From: JBBRHH01 sp963788015 | GTDB taxonomy: Bacteria; Planctomycetota; Phycisphaerae; Tepidisphaerales; Tepidisphaeraceae | Assembly (NCBI GenBank): GCA_963788015.1 | Contig: CAWBEY010000012.1 | Span: forward strand, 2,418,001-2,482,000 | Length of the DNA stretch: 64,000 bases | Direction: 5' to 3' | In this document: positions 42,102 to 52,277 of the stretch, in pieces | How the letters are laid out: each line of letters opens with the position of its first letter | Position numbering within the stretch: the first letter of the stretch is position 1 | Notes under the pieces: model-generated | Seen by the model: only the letters and a program-made list of their open reading frames with translations | What the model was told of the DNA's origin: nothing | The model's database searches: none | Made by a program: the position numbers and the translations under genes

Positions 42102-44773
42102 CTAGGCAAGCCCAAAATGTTTCCGCAGCGACCACTCCGCCGCCAGGCATCCCAGTACAAAAAAGTACAGGTAATAGCTGTCCCACAGCGGCATCTCCAC
42201 CACGCGCGGCTGCCGGCTGCTCACATCCACCAGCAACTGCGGCACCCCCGCAATCCCCTCCAGCGTGATCTGCTTCCCCCCGCTTCCCTGCGCCACCTCC
42301 CGCAAATGATCCGCGTCCCCCGAAAGATCGCGCATCTCGGCCTCCAAGTTCTCCCCCACATGCAGCGGTAGCGCCATCCCTTCCGCCTCCGCGCCTCGCG
42401 CCGGCGGCCGCAGCTCATAATCCCCCGACGGCAAGTTCCCCACGCTCGCCTCAAAACGCCCCGCATCGGCCGGCCCCACCGCCCGCAACGGATGAATCTG
42501 ATAAATCCCTCCTTCGCGCATCACGCTCAGCTCCAGCGTCTCCGGCATCGGCTCCTTCCGCCCGGCCAGCTTCAGCCGCACGTGCACCGATTCCCGCGGC
42601 GTCATTGAAAACGTATCCGCATCAAACGAAATCCCGCCGCTGCTTAGTGCATACGGCTCCTCGGCCGCGTGACGAATCAACTGCGTCCAAAACCGATCCT
42701 GGTCCCGCTCGCCCACACGATACCGCCATCGCCACGTCTCGTTCATCCCCAGGAACAACACCCGCCCCCGCCCCAGGTTCGCCTCCGTCAAAATCGGCGC
42801 ACGCGATTCCCGTTCCACCAGAAGCGGCCGCACCGATCCCCGCAGCGCTGGAAGCTCCAGATACCGGTAAAACGGCCTCAACTCGTTCCACCGCCTCTGA
42901 TCCTCCGATAGCGTCAAATCCAGATGCAATCCAAAACCATTCCCCGTCTGTACCGGGCTCACCTTGTAATACGCCGTCTCGCCCGGCCACGTCCGCCACA
43001 CCGGCCACCCACGTGCCCATGGCAAAAACTTCGCCAGCTCCCCGCTCGTGTACTCCGCCGGCAAATGTTCATCCCCGGCCACCAGAATTACTGCCCCTCC
43101 CCGTTCCTCCGCCAGCCGCCGAATCGCCACCCACTGCTCCCGCGTTAGCGATCCGGCCGACACGTCAAACAACATCACCACGTCCTGCTCCAACAGGTCC
43201 TCCGATCCCATCGGCAGCATCATGTCCTCGCCCCCCAGCACATGATCGCTCAGCGCAACCCACGGCGCCCGCGCCAGCATCGACCGCACATACCGCACGT
43301 CCCACCCCGGATTGCTCGCCACCAGCGTCACCTTCATCTTCTGCGACAAACCCTTCATCCACCGCTCCACCTGATTATTAACAACGCTCACCTCCTCCTT
43401 CTGCGGCGGCAGGCTCACGCTCACCCGCACCGGCCCCGCCTTCTCCAGCACCGCCTGAAAATCAACGGGCTCCGCCTTCCCCTGGCTTGCCCGCACCGGC
43501 TGCGAAGTCGCCACCGTCGCGCCCAGTGTCAGCTTCGCCATCCCATTCAAATGTGACGGATCAACACTGCTCCGCACCTCCACCCGCGCATGAAACGCCT
43601 CGCCCAGATACGCGCTGCGCGGCAACTCCATCCCCGCAATCGCCAGATCGCGCACGTTCGCCGACGCCACCGACACCGCGATCACCGGCACACGCGCCCG
43701 ACCAGCTACCGTACGCCTTCCCGCGTCGGCCTCCACCTCGCGCCCATCGCTCAGCACGATCACCGCCTCCACCGTCTTTTCGCCCGCGGCCTCCAGCGCC
43801 GTCTGGATCGCCCCCTGCAAATCCGTCGCTGCCCCCACCGGCTGAAGGTCCAGCGCCCGCCGCGTTGTCGAACCCGCCATGTGCGGCGTCACCCGCACCA
43901 CCTCCCCGCCAAATGCAAACATCACCACGGGCGTCTTGGGGTCCAGGCGTCCCAGCAGTCCGGCCTTCGCATCCAGCAGCGCCTCCTGCGCCAGTTCCAG
44001 CCGCGACATCGCCGCCAGCTCATCGCACGCCGCCCGCACCTGCGCGTTCTTTTGATACAGTTGGCTGTCAAAACCCGCCTGCGACGTCCCCGTGCGCTGC
44101 CGCACTTCCTCAACCCACCCCCGAATCAACTGCACGTCGCCCGCATGCCGCGGGTCCTTGTTCACATGCGCCAGGCTGCTCAATCGCCCCGGATGCACGT
44201 GCAGCTCATTTGCGATCTTCTCCGCATTCTGCGCCGCCTCGGCCAGCGCACTGATCGTCTGCCCGAACCGCGCCTCCAGCCCCTGCGCCTCCCGCCCCGA
44301 AATCCGCGCGAAGTCCAGCTCGTTCTTCACATTCCCCGCATCGTCCGCAAGCGACACCAGCCGGCTCACCGCATCGAACAACCCCGCCACCGCCTTCGAC
44401 CGCGCCCCCGCCGGAAGCCGCCCAGCGCATCGGCCAGCGCCACCACCTCCGCCCGCCCCGCCTCCGTGTCCGTCGCCAGGTCTTTCACCCCCATGCTCCG
44501 CGACTGATCGATCAGCACGATCACCGTCCCCCGCTCCTCAATGGTTTTGGGCCGCACCAGCACCGGCTTCAGCAACGACAACACCAGCGCCAGCATCGCC
44601 GCAATCCGAAACCCCGGCAGCGACCACCGCCAAATCCCGCCCATCGCCCGCGTCTGCGACGGATAAAGCAGCAACACCGCCACCCCAATCCCAAGCGCCC
44701 CCACCACCGCCATCGGCAACAGCAACGGCGACCAGTTCAAAACCCCCAGAAGTTGGCACGAAAAACAATCCAT
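42102..44773 (-). CDS. VWA-domain membrane protein of the Bat-like cluster (one frame break)
   Basis: The start MDCFSCQLLGVLNWSPLLLP (44773) gives helices, then VWA MIDAS VIVLIDQSRSMGVKD. A frame break at about 44400 leads to the main frame, with VWA strands (PVVMFAFGGEVVRVTPH, EAVIVLSDGREVEAD) and a glutamine-amidotransferase-like part (VVMLFDVSAGSLTREQWVAI, RGGAVILVAGDEHLP, LGRGRVLFLGMNETWRWRY). A C-terminal helix (DSYYLYFFVLGCLAAEWSLR) ends it. About 890 residues. The start is 5 bases after the BatA-like stop. It probably acts with MoxR-type chaperones or in envelope stress; no MoxR gene is in the window. Confidence 0.75.
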
Positions 44774-44778
44774 CTCGC

Positions 44779-46917
44779 CTAACGCCTCTGCCTCGACGAC
44801 CAATACCCCCCAATCCACAACTCCACCATCCCCAGAAACACCACGCCCCCCAGACAAACCAGCCACAACTCCCGACCATTGCGCACATGCACAATCGCCG
44901 CCCCCACCGTCTCCCGCTCTGGATCAATCTCCTCAAATCCCAAATCTTTCTTCAACCCCCTCCACCGCTCCGGCGAAACTGGAGTCAAATCCGATTCCTC
45001 GCGCGGCGGCTGCACCGCAAACAAAATATCACTGTTCCCCGCCCGCATCCGATACACCCCCGGAACGTGCGTCCCGCTGTACGACACCCGCCAATGCTGC
45101 CCCAGCGGGCTCACCGACACTGCCCCGCGCGGCGTCTGGCTTTCTTCCGGCGTGCGCACCAACACCGTCTTCTCATCCACGTTCTCATCCACCACCGCCA
45201 CCAGCGGTTCCCCCGCCTTCACATTCCGCGGCATCTTCCCGCTCCCTCCCAAATACCTGGCCGCCGACTGCACAAACGGCAGATAAAAGCTCGACAACGG
45301 CAACTGGTTCCACTCCACCTCCAGCGGCGTCGTCAACAGCAGCACCCGCCCACGCCCAAGCAGCCCCTCCACCGCATACGGCTCCCCACTGGAAAGCGTG
45401 CCCAAGACCCTCGCCTCCAGCGGCTTGGCCACCGCCGGAAAATATCGCCCCACCACCGCCGACGGCATCGCTTGCCATCCATTGATAAATTTGAAAATCG
45501 GATGCTCGCTATCCAGCGACGCCACATACGCCGGCGTCGACCAACCCCCCACCGACGTCCCCAGCCGCGCCGGCAAAAGCCCCGACCCGTTGCGATACAA
45601 CAGCGTGTTGTAATTCTCAACCCGCGACAACCCTCCCGGCGCCACCAGCAACCCGCCCCCTTCATACACATACTGCTCCAGCGCCCTCGCCTGCGCGGCC
45701 GTGATCTGCGGCACATTCGCCAGCACCACCACGTTATAACTCCGCAGCTCCCCAGGCCAATCCTTCACCACCGCAATATCCGCCGGATTGCCGCGCCCCC
45801 CATTCCCGCCCCCAAACGGCGCCAGCGCATTTCGCAAATACCACGATTCCCCCGCCGACGATCCCTCCCGCTCATCCCCGCTGATCACCAGCACCCGCAG
45901 CCGGCTCACCACATCCACCACATACTCAAAGTTCCGGTCTGCCATCATCCCCGGCGCATCAATCCGCGCCATCAACAGATGCGACCCCCTCTCATTCACC
46001 AGCACCGGCGCCCGAAACGCCGTCGTCGCACCCGCCTCCACGTTCAAAGTCGCCCGCTTCACCAGACGCTCCTCCTCGCCCGGCCTGCGCACAGCCACAG
46101 CGTCAGCGGCACCCCCACCCGCCGCGCTGTCCCATGATTATGCACCCGCACTTCCACCTCAAACGGCATCTCCGCAATCACCGGCGTGTTCACCGTCTCC
46201 ACCGCCTCTATCCCGATATTCGACGCCTCCTCCCCGCCCACCGGAATCATCACCAGCCGCGGCGGCCGCCTGGCTTTCCATCGCTGCACAAACGCCTCAT
46301 CCACGTGCGCCCGCGTCAGCGCCTGCCGGTCGCTCACCACGTACAGCTCACGATCCACCGCCTCTGAACTCTCCAGCATCGCCGCCCCGCGTGCCATCCC
46401 CTCGGCCAGATTCGCCTTCGACGTCGGCGGCTTCAAATCCTGCACAAAACGCGCCACCGCCTGCAAATCTCCCACCGGCTGGGCAAACGGCGTTGGCTCC
46501 CCTTCCCCCATCAGCACCAGCCCGCACTTGTCCCCATCCTTCAATCCCCGCAGCACCTGCAGCGCCGCAACCCGCCCGCTCAAAGCGGCTTCGCCCATTT
46601 TCCTCCAGCGTCATGCTGTACGACCGGTCCAGCGCAATCACCGCCGCCACCGGCCCCTGCTCGGTCCCCACGTTCCATTTCCCCGGCGCCAGTGGCCGCG
46701 ACAACGCCACCGCCAGCAGCCCCACCATTCCCATCCGCATCGCCAGCAAAATCGCCTGCCGAAGCCGCGTCGATTGGCGCTGCCGCGCGTCCACCCCCTC
46801 CAGAAACATCATCGCCCCCCACTCCCCACTCCGAAACCGCGCCCTGCTCAACATATGCAACACCAGCGGCAGCATCGCGCCCGCCAGCCCACGAAGCATA
46901 AGAGAGTTCAGGAACAT
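44779..46917 (-). CDS. BatA-like VWA membrane protein (two frame breaks)
   Basis: The N-terminus MFLNSLMLRGLAGAMLPLVL with HMLSRARFRSGEWGAMMFLE matches the aerotolerance-regulator (BatA) N-terminal domain, with a second helix and MIDAS VIALDRSYSM. Breaks at about 46590 and 46085 separate the VWA middle (GLVLMGEGEPTP, AKPPTS-type LAEGMARGAAML) from the last frame. That frame has a GATase-like domain (LRVLVISGDE, GGGLLVAPGGLSRV) and a C-terminal helix. Total ~710 residues. It is a membrane protein of the Bat cluster between DUF58 and a second VWA gene. Confidence 0.75.
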
Positions 46918-46929
46918 AAATGCCCGCTG

Positions 46930-47823
46930 TCAGCGCGCCCCAATCCGCATCTCGATAAACTGCCGCACCCGCTCCGCCAGCGGCTGATCGCTCACAAACG
47001 AAGAATATTCCGCCCGCAGCGCCGTACACGCGTCGCGCAGTTGCTGGCGGTGCCGCCGAAAGTTTTCGAGGTAACGCTCTCGCACCAGCGCCGGCTCCAC
47101 CAGGTACGGCTTCTCCCCTTCCAGTCCCTTAAATCTCCGCCAGGTATCAAACGGAAACTCTTCCTCGTCGCGGTCCGTCACCTGCAACACGATCACCTCA
47201 TGCCGCCGATGCCGCAAGTGCGACAAACCCTCCCGAAACTGCGCTGAAGGTGAAAAAAAATCCGACACTGCGATCACCAGCGACCGCCGCTCCAGCCGCT
47301 CCGCCACCTCGTGCATCGCCACAGCAACCCCCGATTCCCCCTGCGGCGCCGACCGTTCCAGCGATTCCAATATCCGCGACAACTGGTGCGTCGCCGCCGT
47401 CGGTTTCAGCCACTGGCTCACCCGCACCCCAAACAACGCCAGCCCCACGCTCTCCGTCTGGCTCAGCATCAGAAACGCCAGCGCCGCCGCCAGCCGAGAT
47501 GCATAATCAAATTTCGTGTTCAGCGTCCGCCCGTATTTCATGGACCCACTGCAATCCAGCATCAGCATGCACCGCAGGTTCGTCTCCTCGTCATACTCCT
47601 TCACATAAGGCCGATCCGTCCGCCCCAGCACCCGCCAATCCAGGTGCCGCGGCTCATCCCCCGGCACATAAAACCGGTGCTGGCGAAACTCAACGCTCGC
47701 CCCCTTCCCCGGACTCTTGTGCTGCCCCGTCGTGCTCCCCTCCACCACGCTCCGCGCCGTCAGTTGCAGATGGCGAAGCTGCTCCACCAACGTTGGATCA
47801 AGATAACGGCTGACCTGGCTCAT
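46930..47823 (-). CDS. DUF58 domain protein
   Basis: 297 intact residues. DUF58/VWA-like signatures are VEFRQHRFYVPGDEPRHLDW, GRTDRPYVKEYDEETN and the MIDAS-like LDCSGSM. The family is typically co-encoded with MoxR AAA ATPases and BatA/B-type proteins; function unsettled. Its ATG overlaps the upstream pseudokinase stop by 4 bases (ATGA), and the BatA-like gene follows 12 bases later. Cytosolic, unless membrane-associated through partners. Confidence 0.9.
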   Translation of the reverse strand: MSQVSRYLDPTLVEQLRHLQLTARSVVEGSTTGQHKSPGKGASVEFRQHRFYVPGDEPRHLDWRVLGRTDRPYVKEYDEETNLRCMLMLDCSGSMKYGRTLNTKFDYASRLAAALAFLMLSQTESVGLALFGVRVSQWLKPTAATHQLSRILESLERSAPQGESGVAVAMHEVAERLERRSLVIAVSDFFSPSAQFREGLSHLRHRRHEVIVLQVTDRDEEEFPFDTWRRFKGLEGEKPYLVEPALVRERYLENFRRHRQQLRDACTALRAEYSSFVSDQPLAERVRQFIEMRIGAR

Positions 47824-48635
47824 ACGCGCGGGTCCGAAGGCGCCGCATGCACGGCATTCTTCCCACCCGTCTCAAGAGGCCGCTGCTCCTGCCGATGCGC
47901 CACCTTCCGCACCGCCCCCACAATCCCCACCGCCATCAGCACACCCGCCGCCGCCCCGAGCAGCGCCCGCCGCCGCAGCCGTCTGTCTTCCTTCACCACC
48001 GCCACCGACTCCCGCGCCCCCTCCTCCTCACCAACCCCCGCCACCTTCCGCGACAGTTCCCGCAACGACATCCCCCGCGCCCCTGCCACGTCAAAACCCT
48101 CCCCTAGCAACTCCCCCAGCAGCCCCACCACATCCTTCACATCCTCCTCAGGATCGTCATACAACAGCGGGCTCACGTGCGTCAGCCGCACCGAGCCATC
48201 GTCTCCCACAATCACATTCCCCCCATGGATCGCCCCATGCACGATCCCCCGCGCATGCATCGACTCCACCGCCTGAATCAGCTCACGCGCCACCCCCTTC
48301 GCCGCCGCCGAAGACACACCCCCCGCAAACCACTCCTCCAGCGGCCGCCCCTCCACATAATCCCAAACCAGATAACACGCCTCCCCCTCCCGCTCCACCG
48401 CCCGCAAGTTCGCCACCGCCGGCGTCGCCAACTCCCGCACCCGGCTCAAACGATCTTTAATCAGGGGATGCAATCCACGATCTTGAACACAGTCTCCGTC
48501 CAACGTCTTCAACACCACCCGCCGCCCCCCCGGCAACTCACACAGATAACTCCGGCCACCAGTCAACTCGCGCACCACGCAATACCCCGCCAACTCCTCA
48601 ACCACAGCAGTTGCATCGCCCATTTCTTCCGCCAT
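47820..48635 (-). CDS. Predicted membrane-anchored pseudokinase
   Basis: A protein-kinase-like fold: a beta-sheet N-lobe with RRVVLKTLDG (candidate VAIK Lys), hinge CYLVWDYVEGRPLEEW, and the helix/catalytic loop AVESMHARGIVHGAIHGGNV. The HRD motif reads HGA, so the catalytic Asp is missing, and the DFG motif is replaced by LTHVS. One helix follows near residue ~230 (RALLGAAAGVLMAVGIVGAV). It is probably not a kinase but a scaffold or nucleotide sensor. It is coupled by ATGA to DUF58 and lies first in the operon. Confidence 0.75.
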   Translation of the reverse strand: MAEEMGDATAVVEELAGYCVVRELTGGRSYLCELPGGRRVVLKTLDGDCVQDRGLHPLIKDRLSRVRELATPAVANLRAVEREGEACYLVWDYVEGRPLEEWFAGGVSSAAAKGVARELIQAVESMHARGIVHGAIHGGNVIVGDDGSVRLTHVSPLLYDDPEEDVKDVVGLLGELLGEGFDVAGARGMSLRELSRKVAGVGEEEGARESVAVVKEDRRLRRRALLGAAAGVLMAVGIVGAVRKVAHRQEQRPLETGGKNAVHAAPSDPRV

Positions 48636-48839
48636 GCCGCCGATCCTTATTTGAGAAGGTGAATCAACATCTTACCCGCCACGACGCATCACAACCACGC
48701 CGCAGCACCCCCGCAGACAAATAGTCAGAAAACGCGCTGCCACCTGCTAAGCAATTTCTTAAAAGTCCGATAATCCACCTCTACCCTACTGCTGGTACGC
48801 CATTTACAACTCTAACGCCAATTCCCACCGGAGGTTCGT

Positions 48840-49277
48840 ATGTTTCGAAATGCATTGTTAGTCATCGCCGGATTGTCCCTTGCCGGTTGCAGCGCTGAAA
48901 CTGAATTAAGCAATCCCTTTAAGGGTGACGCCCAGGCCCAGCACAACAAACTCGCCGCCTACGCCGCCACCAGCAAGTACCCGGCCAGCCAGCCCTCCAA
49001 CGACCTCCGCGCCGTCGCCCTCATCAGCCGCGGCAACGGCAACATCCGCCTGATCAACACCAGCGATCAGGCCCTTCGCGACGTCCGCGTCTGGGTCGAC
49101 GGCAATTACGTCAGCCGAGTCGATTCCATCCCACCCCACGGCATCGTCACCTTAAGCCGCGGCGACTTCTTCGACTCCAGCGGTGCCAGCCTGAACAAAC
49201 AAAACAACCCCATCACCAAAGTCCAAGTAGAAAGCGCCGACCACTTCTACAACATGCAAGGCCCCGTCTTCGAATAA
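48840..49277 (+). CDS. YcfL-like lipoprotein
   Basis: 145 residues. MFRNALLVIAGLSLAGCSAE has a clear lipobox (LAGC). The body (NIRLINTSDQALRDVRVWVD, GIVTLSRGDFFDSSG) resembles small YcfL-type or LPS-interacting lipoproteins with a beta-sandwich. A GGAGG lies just upstream of the ATG. It is probably monocistronic, with its own promoter in the 204-bp gap after the divergent pseudokinase. No specific role is clear. Confidence 0.7.
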   Translation: MFRNALLVIAGLSLAGCSAETELSNPFKGDAQAQHNKLAAYAATSKYPASQPSNDLRAVALISRGNGNIRLINTSDQALRDVRVWVDGNYVSRVDSIPPHGIVTLSRGDFFDSSGASLNKQNNPITKVQVESADHFYNMQGPVFE

Positions 49278-49412
49278 TCAAAATTATCTCCAGACGCCGC
49301 ACATGTCGGCCTGCGGATTCGAAACTGGCCAAATTGCTTCACCTCTTCAAATTCCCGCCGCCTTTTTCACCGAAACTCCGGCGTTCGCAAACAGAAAAAC
49401 CGCCAGAAACCT

Positions 49413-49436
49413 CTTCGTGACTTCGTGCCTTCGTGG
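49413..49436. repeat. Iterated CTTCGTG heptamer-like repeat
   Basis: Three near-consecutive copies of CTTCGTG with one- or two-base joints lie in the gap between the YcfL-like gene and the convergent formyltransferase gene. They resemble the CTCCGTG iterations at about 26683-26700. Confidence 0.6.
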
Positions 49437-49465
49437 TCTCTCCCGTCTTCCTGTTGCTTCCGTCT

Positions 49466-50245
49466 TCACAGACCCCGATTCCCTTCCCGCCGCTTCATCC
49501 CCTCGTACACCTCCACCGGCCCCGGCAGCCTGCTCAGATATTCCTCCGCCACCGCATCCGTGAAATCCGCGTTGCGCGTATACCGTATCTCCAGCGTCCG
49601 GTCCTGCACCACCGGCCGCGCCTGCAATAATCGCCCATTCGCAATCCCCTCCACCACCGCCACATGCGCCGCCCGCACCGACTTCATCCCAATCACAAAC
49701 GGATCGGCCGCCTCCGCCTCCGCAAATGCATGCGCCAGCATCGGCCCCGAATCCAGCCCCGCGCTCAGCAAGTGTATCGTCGCCCCCACCAAATCCGCCC
49801 GCCCGTCGTACATCGCCCAGAAATTGCACGAGCTGCCCCGATAGTAAGGCGACACCCCCATGTGAATGTTCAGCGCCCGCCGCGCCACCAGTTCCTCGCA
49901 CAGCCAACCCTTGATATAGCTCGCCCCAAATACCACGTACACATCCGACTCCATCGCCGGCCCAAGCGCCTCCGCCTCCAGCAGATTTAAGTCCCCCATC
50001 TTCAGCGCCATCTGCACCACATTCGCCGGCCCAAACCTTGGCCGCCCAAACACCTCCGCCTCCGCCTTCATCACCCGCTCAAAATACCGCTGCATCACCT
50101 CCGACTTCCGAAAAAAATCCGCCACCTTCCCCGGAAACACCGTGTTGCATTCCTGCACCGCGTACACCCGATCCGCAATCCCCGCCAGCGCCTCGATCAG
50201 CGCCAGGTGCCGTGGCTGATTGCTGGTGAACAGCGTGATTTTCAT
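49466..50245 (-). CDS. Formyltransferase-family protein (sugar-modifying type likely)
   Basis: About 259 residues from ATG 50245. The formyltransferase core NIHMGVSPYYRGSSCNFWAM carries the conserved Asn-x-His and YRG residues; GATIHLLSAGLDSGPMLAHA holds the later Asp. It uses 10-formyl-THF to formylate an amine. Methionyl-tRNA formyltransferase is possible, but the missing C-terminal tRNA domain and the polysaccharide neighbours favour an amino-sugar formyltransferase. It overlaps the deacetylase stop as ATGA. Confidence 0.78.
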   Translation of the reverse strand: MKITLFTSNQPRHLALIEALAGIADRVYAVQECNTVFPGKVADFFRKSEVMQRYFERVMKAEAEVFGRPRFGPANVVQMALKMGDLNLLEAEALGPAMESDVYVVFGASYIKGWLCEELVARRALNIHMGVSPYYRGSSCNFWAMYDGRADLVGATIHLLSAGLDSGPMLAHAFAEAEAADPFVIGMKSVRAAHVAVVEGIANGRLLQARPVVQDRTLEIRYTRNADFTDAVAEEYLSRLPGPVEVYEGMKRREGNRGL

Positions 50246-51144
50246 CGCATCCTCCCCATGACGTTGGCATGATCCTCCCGGGGAAACTCCAGATTCCTCC
50301 CATCCAACCTCGCCATGTTCGCCCGAAACCCCACCCGAATCCCCAGACGCCCCAGCACCCGCAGCGTCTCCGCATTGTACGAATTGCAAGGGTGCGACAT
50401 CGCCACCGGCCGCTCGCCCACCAGCGTCGCCAGCGCCAGATAATTGGTGGCGTATTCCCGTTCCTGCCCCCGCTCATCCAGATTCTCCAGCCGCGTCGGA
50501 TGCGTGTGCGAATGCAGCCCAATCACATGCCCCTCCCAATGCAATTGGCGCAGAGACGCCGCGTCCATCCAGAGATCTTGCGCCAAGTCCGCGGGCGATA
50601 CACCCTGCCGCGCCATCATCGCATCCATGGCCGCGCAATACCGCTCCGGCCCCAGCGCCTCATCCCGCACAAAACGAAACCGCCGATCCTCATCCGTATA
50701 AAAATCAAAACCCGCCAGATACTCCTCGGGCCGAAATCGCGTCAACGCATTTTGCACCAACTCCGCAAATTCCGACGCCCCGACACTCTGAAAAAAAGCA
50801 GGGTAAAAATCCTGCACATCCTTAAAAAAAACCGTGCGAAACTTGCGGTACAGCTCCAGTCGCTCCAGCTTTCCCTCAAGCACCGATGTATAAACAAACC
50901 AAAACCCCGTCATCCCCCGCTCCCGCAGCACCGGCCCCGCCACATCAAACTGACACCTCAAATTGTCATCAAACGTCAAACACAAATCCCCCTCCCGCAG
51001 TTTTCCGTTCTCCGCCCGCGCCAGCCACTCCCGCGCCGGCAAGATCCGATCCGCACCCAGATAATCCAGCATCGCCGAAAAATCGTCCCGGGAAATCGCC
51101 CCCTGCCCGCGCGGATGCCGCGCATCCCAAAAATGATGGAACAT
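50242..51144 (-). CDS. Polysaccharide deacetylase-family protein
   Basis: Carbohydrate esterase 4-type signatures are LCLTFDDNLRCQ (TFDD metal/catalytic Asp), HVIGLHSHTHPTR (HSHTH) and a late GFRANMARLDGR. About 300 residues. It likely removes acetyl groups from a surface glycan or GlcNAc precursor. I chose ATG 51144 (MFHHFWDARHP); a GTG about 20 bases upstream is possible. Its stop overlaps the formyltransferase ATG by 3 bases. Deacetylation followed by formylation of the freed amine would be a logical pair. Confidence 0.78.
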   Translation of the reverse strand: MFHHFWDARHPRGQGAISRDDFSAMLDYLGADRILPAREWLARAENGKLREGDLCLTFDDNLRCQFDVAGPVLRERGMTGFWFVYTSVLEGKLERLELYRKFRTVFFKDVQDFYPAFFQSVGASEFAELVQNALTRFRPEEYLAGFDFYTDEDRRFRFVRDEALGPERYCAAMDAMMARQGVSPADLAQDLWMDAASLRQLHWEGHVIGLHSHTHPTRLENLDERGQEREYATNYLALATLVGERPVAMSHPCNSYNAETLRVLGRLGIRVGFRANMARLDGRNLEFPREDHANVMGRMR

Positions 51145-51172
51145 AATTCCATGCGGAACAGTCACACCAGCA

Positions 51173-52261
51173 TTATCGGACGCCCCCGCCCAGCACCGCC
51201 ACAATCCGCTCCGCGGCCTTTCCATCCCACAAATCAGGCCGACGCGCCTTCCCCGGCCCCGCCACCAGCGCCTCCTCCGCCGCCATTGTCAACGCCTCAT
51301 AGTCGCTGCCAATCAACCGGTTTGTCCCCACCTCCACCGTCACCGGCCTTTCGGTGTTCGGCCGCGCCGTCAGACAAGGCAGCCCCAGATAAGTCGTCTC
51401 CTCCTGCACTCCACCCGAATCCGTCAGCACCAGCCGGGCCGAATTCGTCAGCGCGAGAAAATCCAGATACCCCATCGGCTCCATCAACCTCACCGACGTC
51501 GGCAGCGGCATCTCAAGCCCCACGATCTTCTGCCGCGTCCTTGGATGAACCGGAAACACCACCGGCGCCTGTTCCGAAATCTTTACCAGTGCCCGCATAA
51601 TCTCCCGCAGCCCGACAGGTTCATCCACATTGGAAGGCCGATGCAACGTCACCAGAATATACCCGTTCGCCCCCAGCCCCAAGTCCTTCAAAACCGGCCG
51701 CTCCACCGCCTTGGGCAACATCTTCACCAGCGTGTCGATCATCACGTTTCCCACACAATGAATCTTCGTCGGATCAATGCCTTCCCGAATCAAATTGGCA
51801 TCTCCATCCTTTGACGGCGTAAATAGTAGGTCCGACAACTGATCCGTCACCAGGCGGTTAATCTCCTCAGGCATCGTCCGATCGCGCGACCGCAGGCCCG
51901 CTTCCACGTGCGCCACCCGAATCCCCAGCTTCGAGCAGACCAGCGCACACGCCACCGTCGAATTCACGTCCCCCACCACCATCACCCAGTCCGGCCGATG
52001 CTTCAACACCACCGGCTCAAACGCCGTCATGATCTTCGCCGTCTGCTGGGCATGCGACCCGCCACCGCAATTGAGATACTCATCAGGCGAGGGCATGTCC
52101 AGATGCTCAAAAAACACCCGCGACATGTTCTCGTCATAATGCTGCCCCGTATGCACGAGAAGCTGCGTAAAACGCGTCGGAAAGCGGGACACCTCCGCCA
52201 TGATCGGCGCCGTCTTCGGAAAATTGGGCCGCGCCCCCACGACATGCATGATCTTCAGCAA
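51173..52261 (-). CDS. wecB: UDP-N-acetylglucosamine 2-epimerase (non-hydrolysing)
   Basis: 362 residues with the full non-hydrolysing epimerase pattern: VVGARPNFPKTAPIMAEV, TGQHYDENMS, VVGDVNSTVACAL, HVEAGLRSRDRTMPEEINRL, VTLHRPSNVD and LTDSGGVQEETTYLGLPCL. It interconverts UDP-GlcNAc and UDP-ManNAc, the step before WecC. Intact, with all active-site residues visible. Confidence 0.95.
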   Translation of the reverse strand: MLKIMHVVGARPNFPKTAPIMAEVSRFPTRFTQLLVHTGQHYDENMSRVFFEHLDMPSPDEYLNCGGGSHAQQTAKIMTAFEPVVLKHRPDWVMVVGDVNSTVACALVCSKLGIRVAHVEAGLRSRDRTMPEEINRLVTDQLSDLLFTPSKDGDANLIREGIDPTKIHCVGNVMIDTLVKMLPKAVERPVLKDLGLGANGYILVTLHRPSNVDEPVGLREIMRALVKISEQAPVVFPVHPRTRQKIVGLEMPLPTSVRLMEPMGYLDFLALTNSARLVLTDSGGVQEETTYLGLPCLTARPNTERPVTVEVGTNRLIGSDYEALTMAAEEALVAGPGKARRPDLWDGKAAERIVAVLGGGVR

Positions 52262-52277
52262 AATAGTCCTCGTCTCT

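Noticed and set aside
44092..46137. 681-residue plus-strand open frame opposite the VWA and BatA-like genes
   Set aside because: His/Arg/Pro-rich shadow; the minus-strand frames contain MIDAS and membrane helices.
46930..48635. A MoxR AAA ATPase expected with DUF58
   Set aside because: The gene in that position has kinase-fold motifs, not Walker A/B; no MoxR is present in the window.
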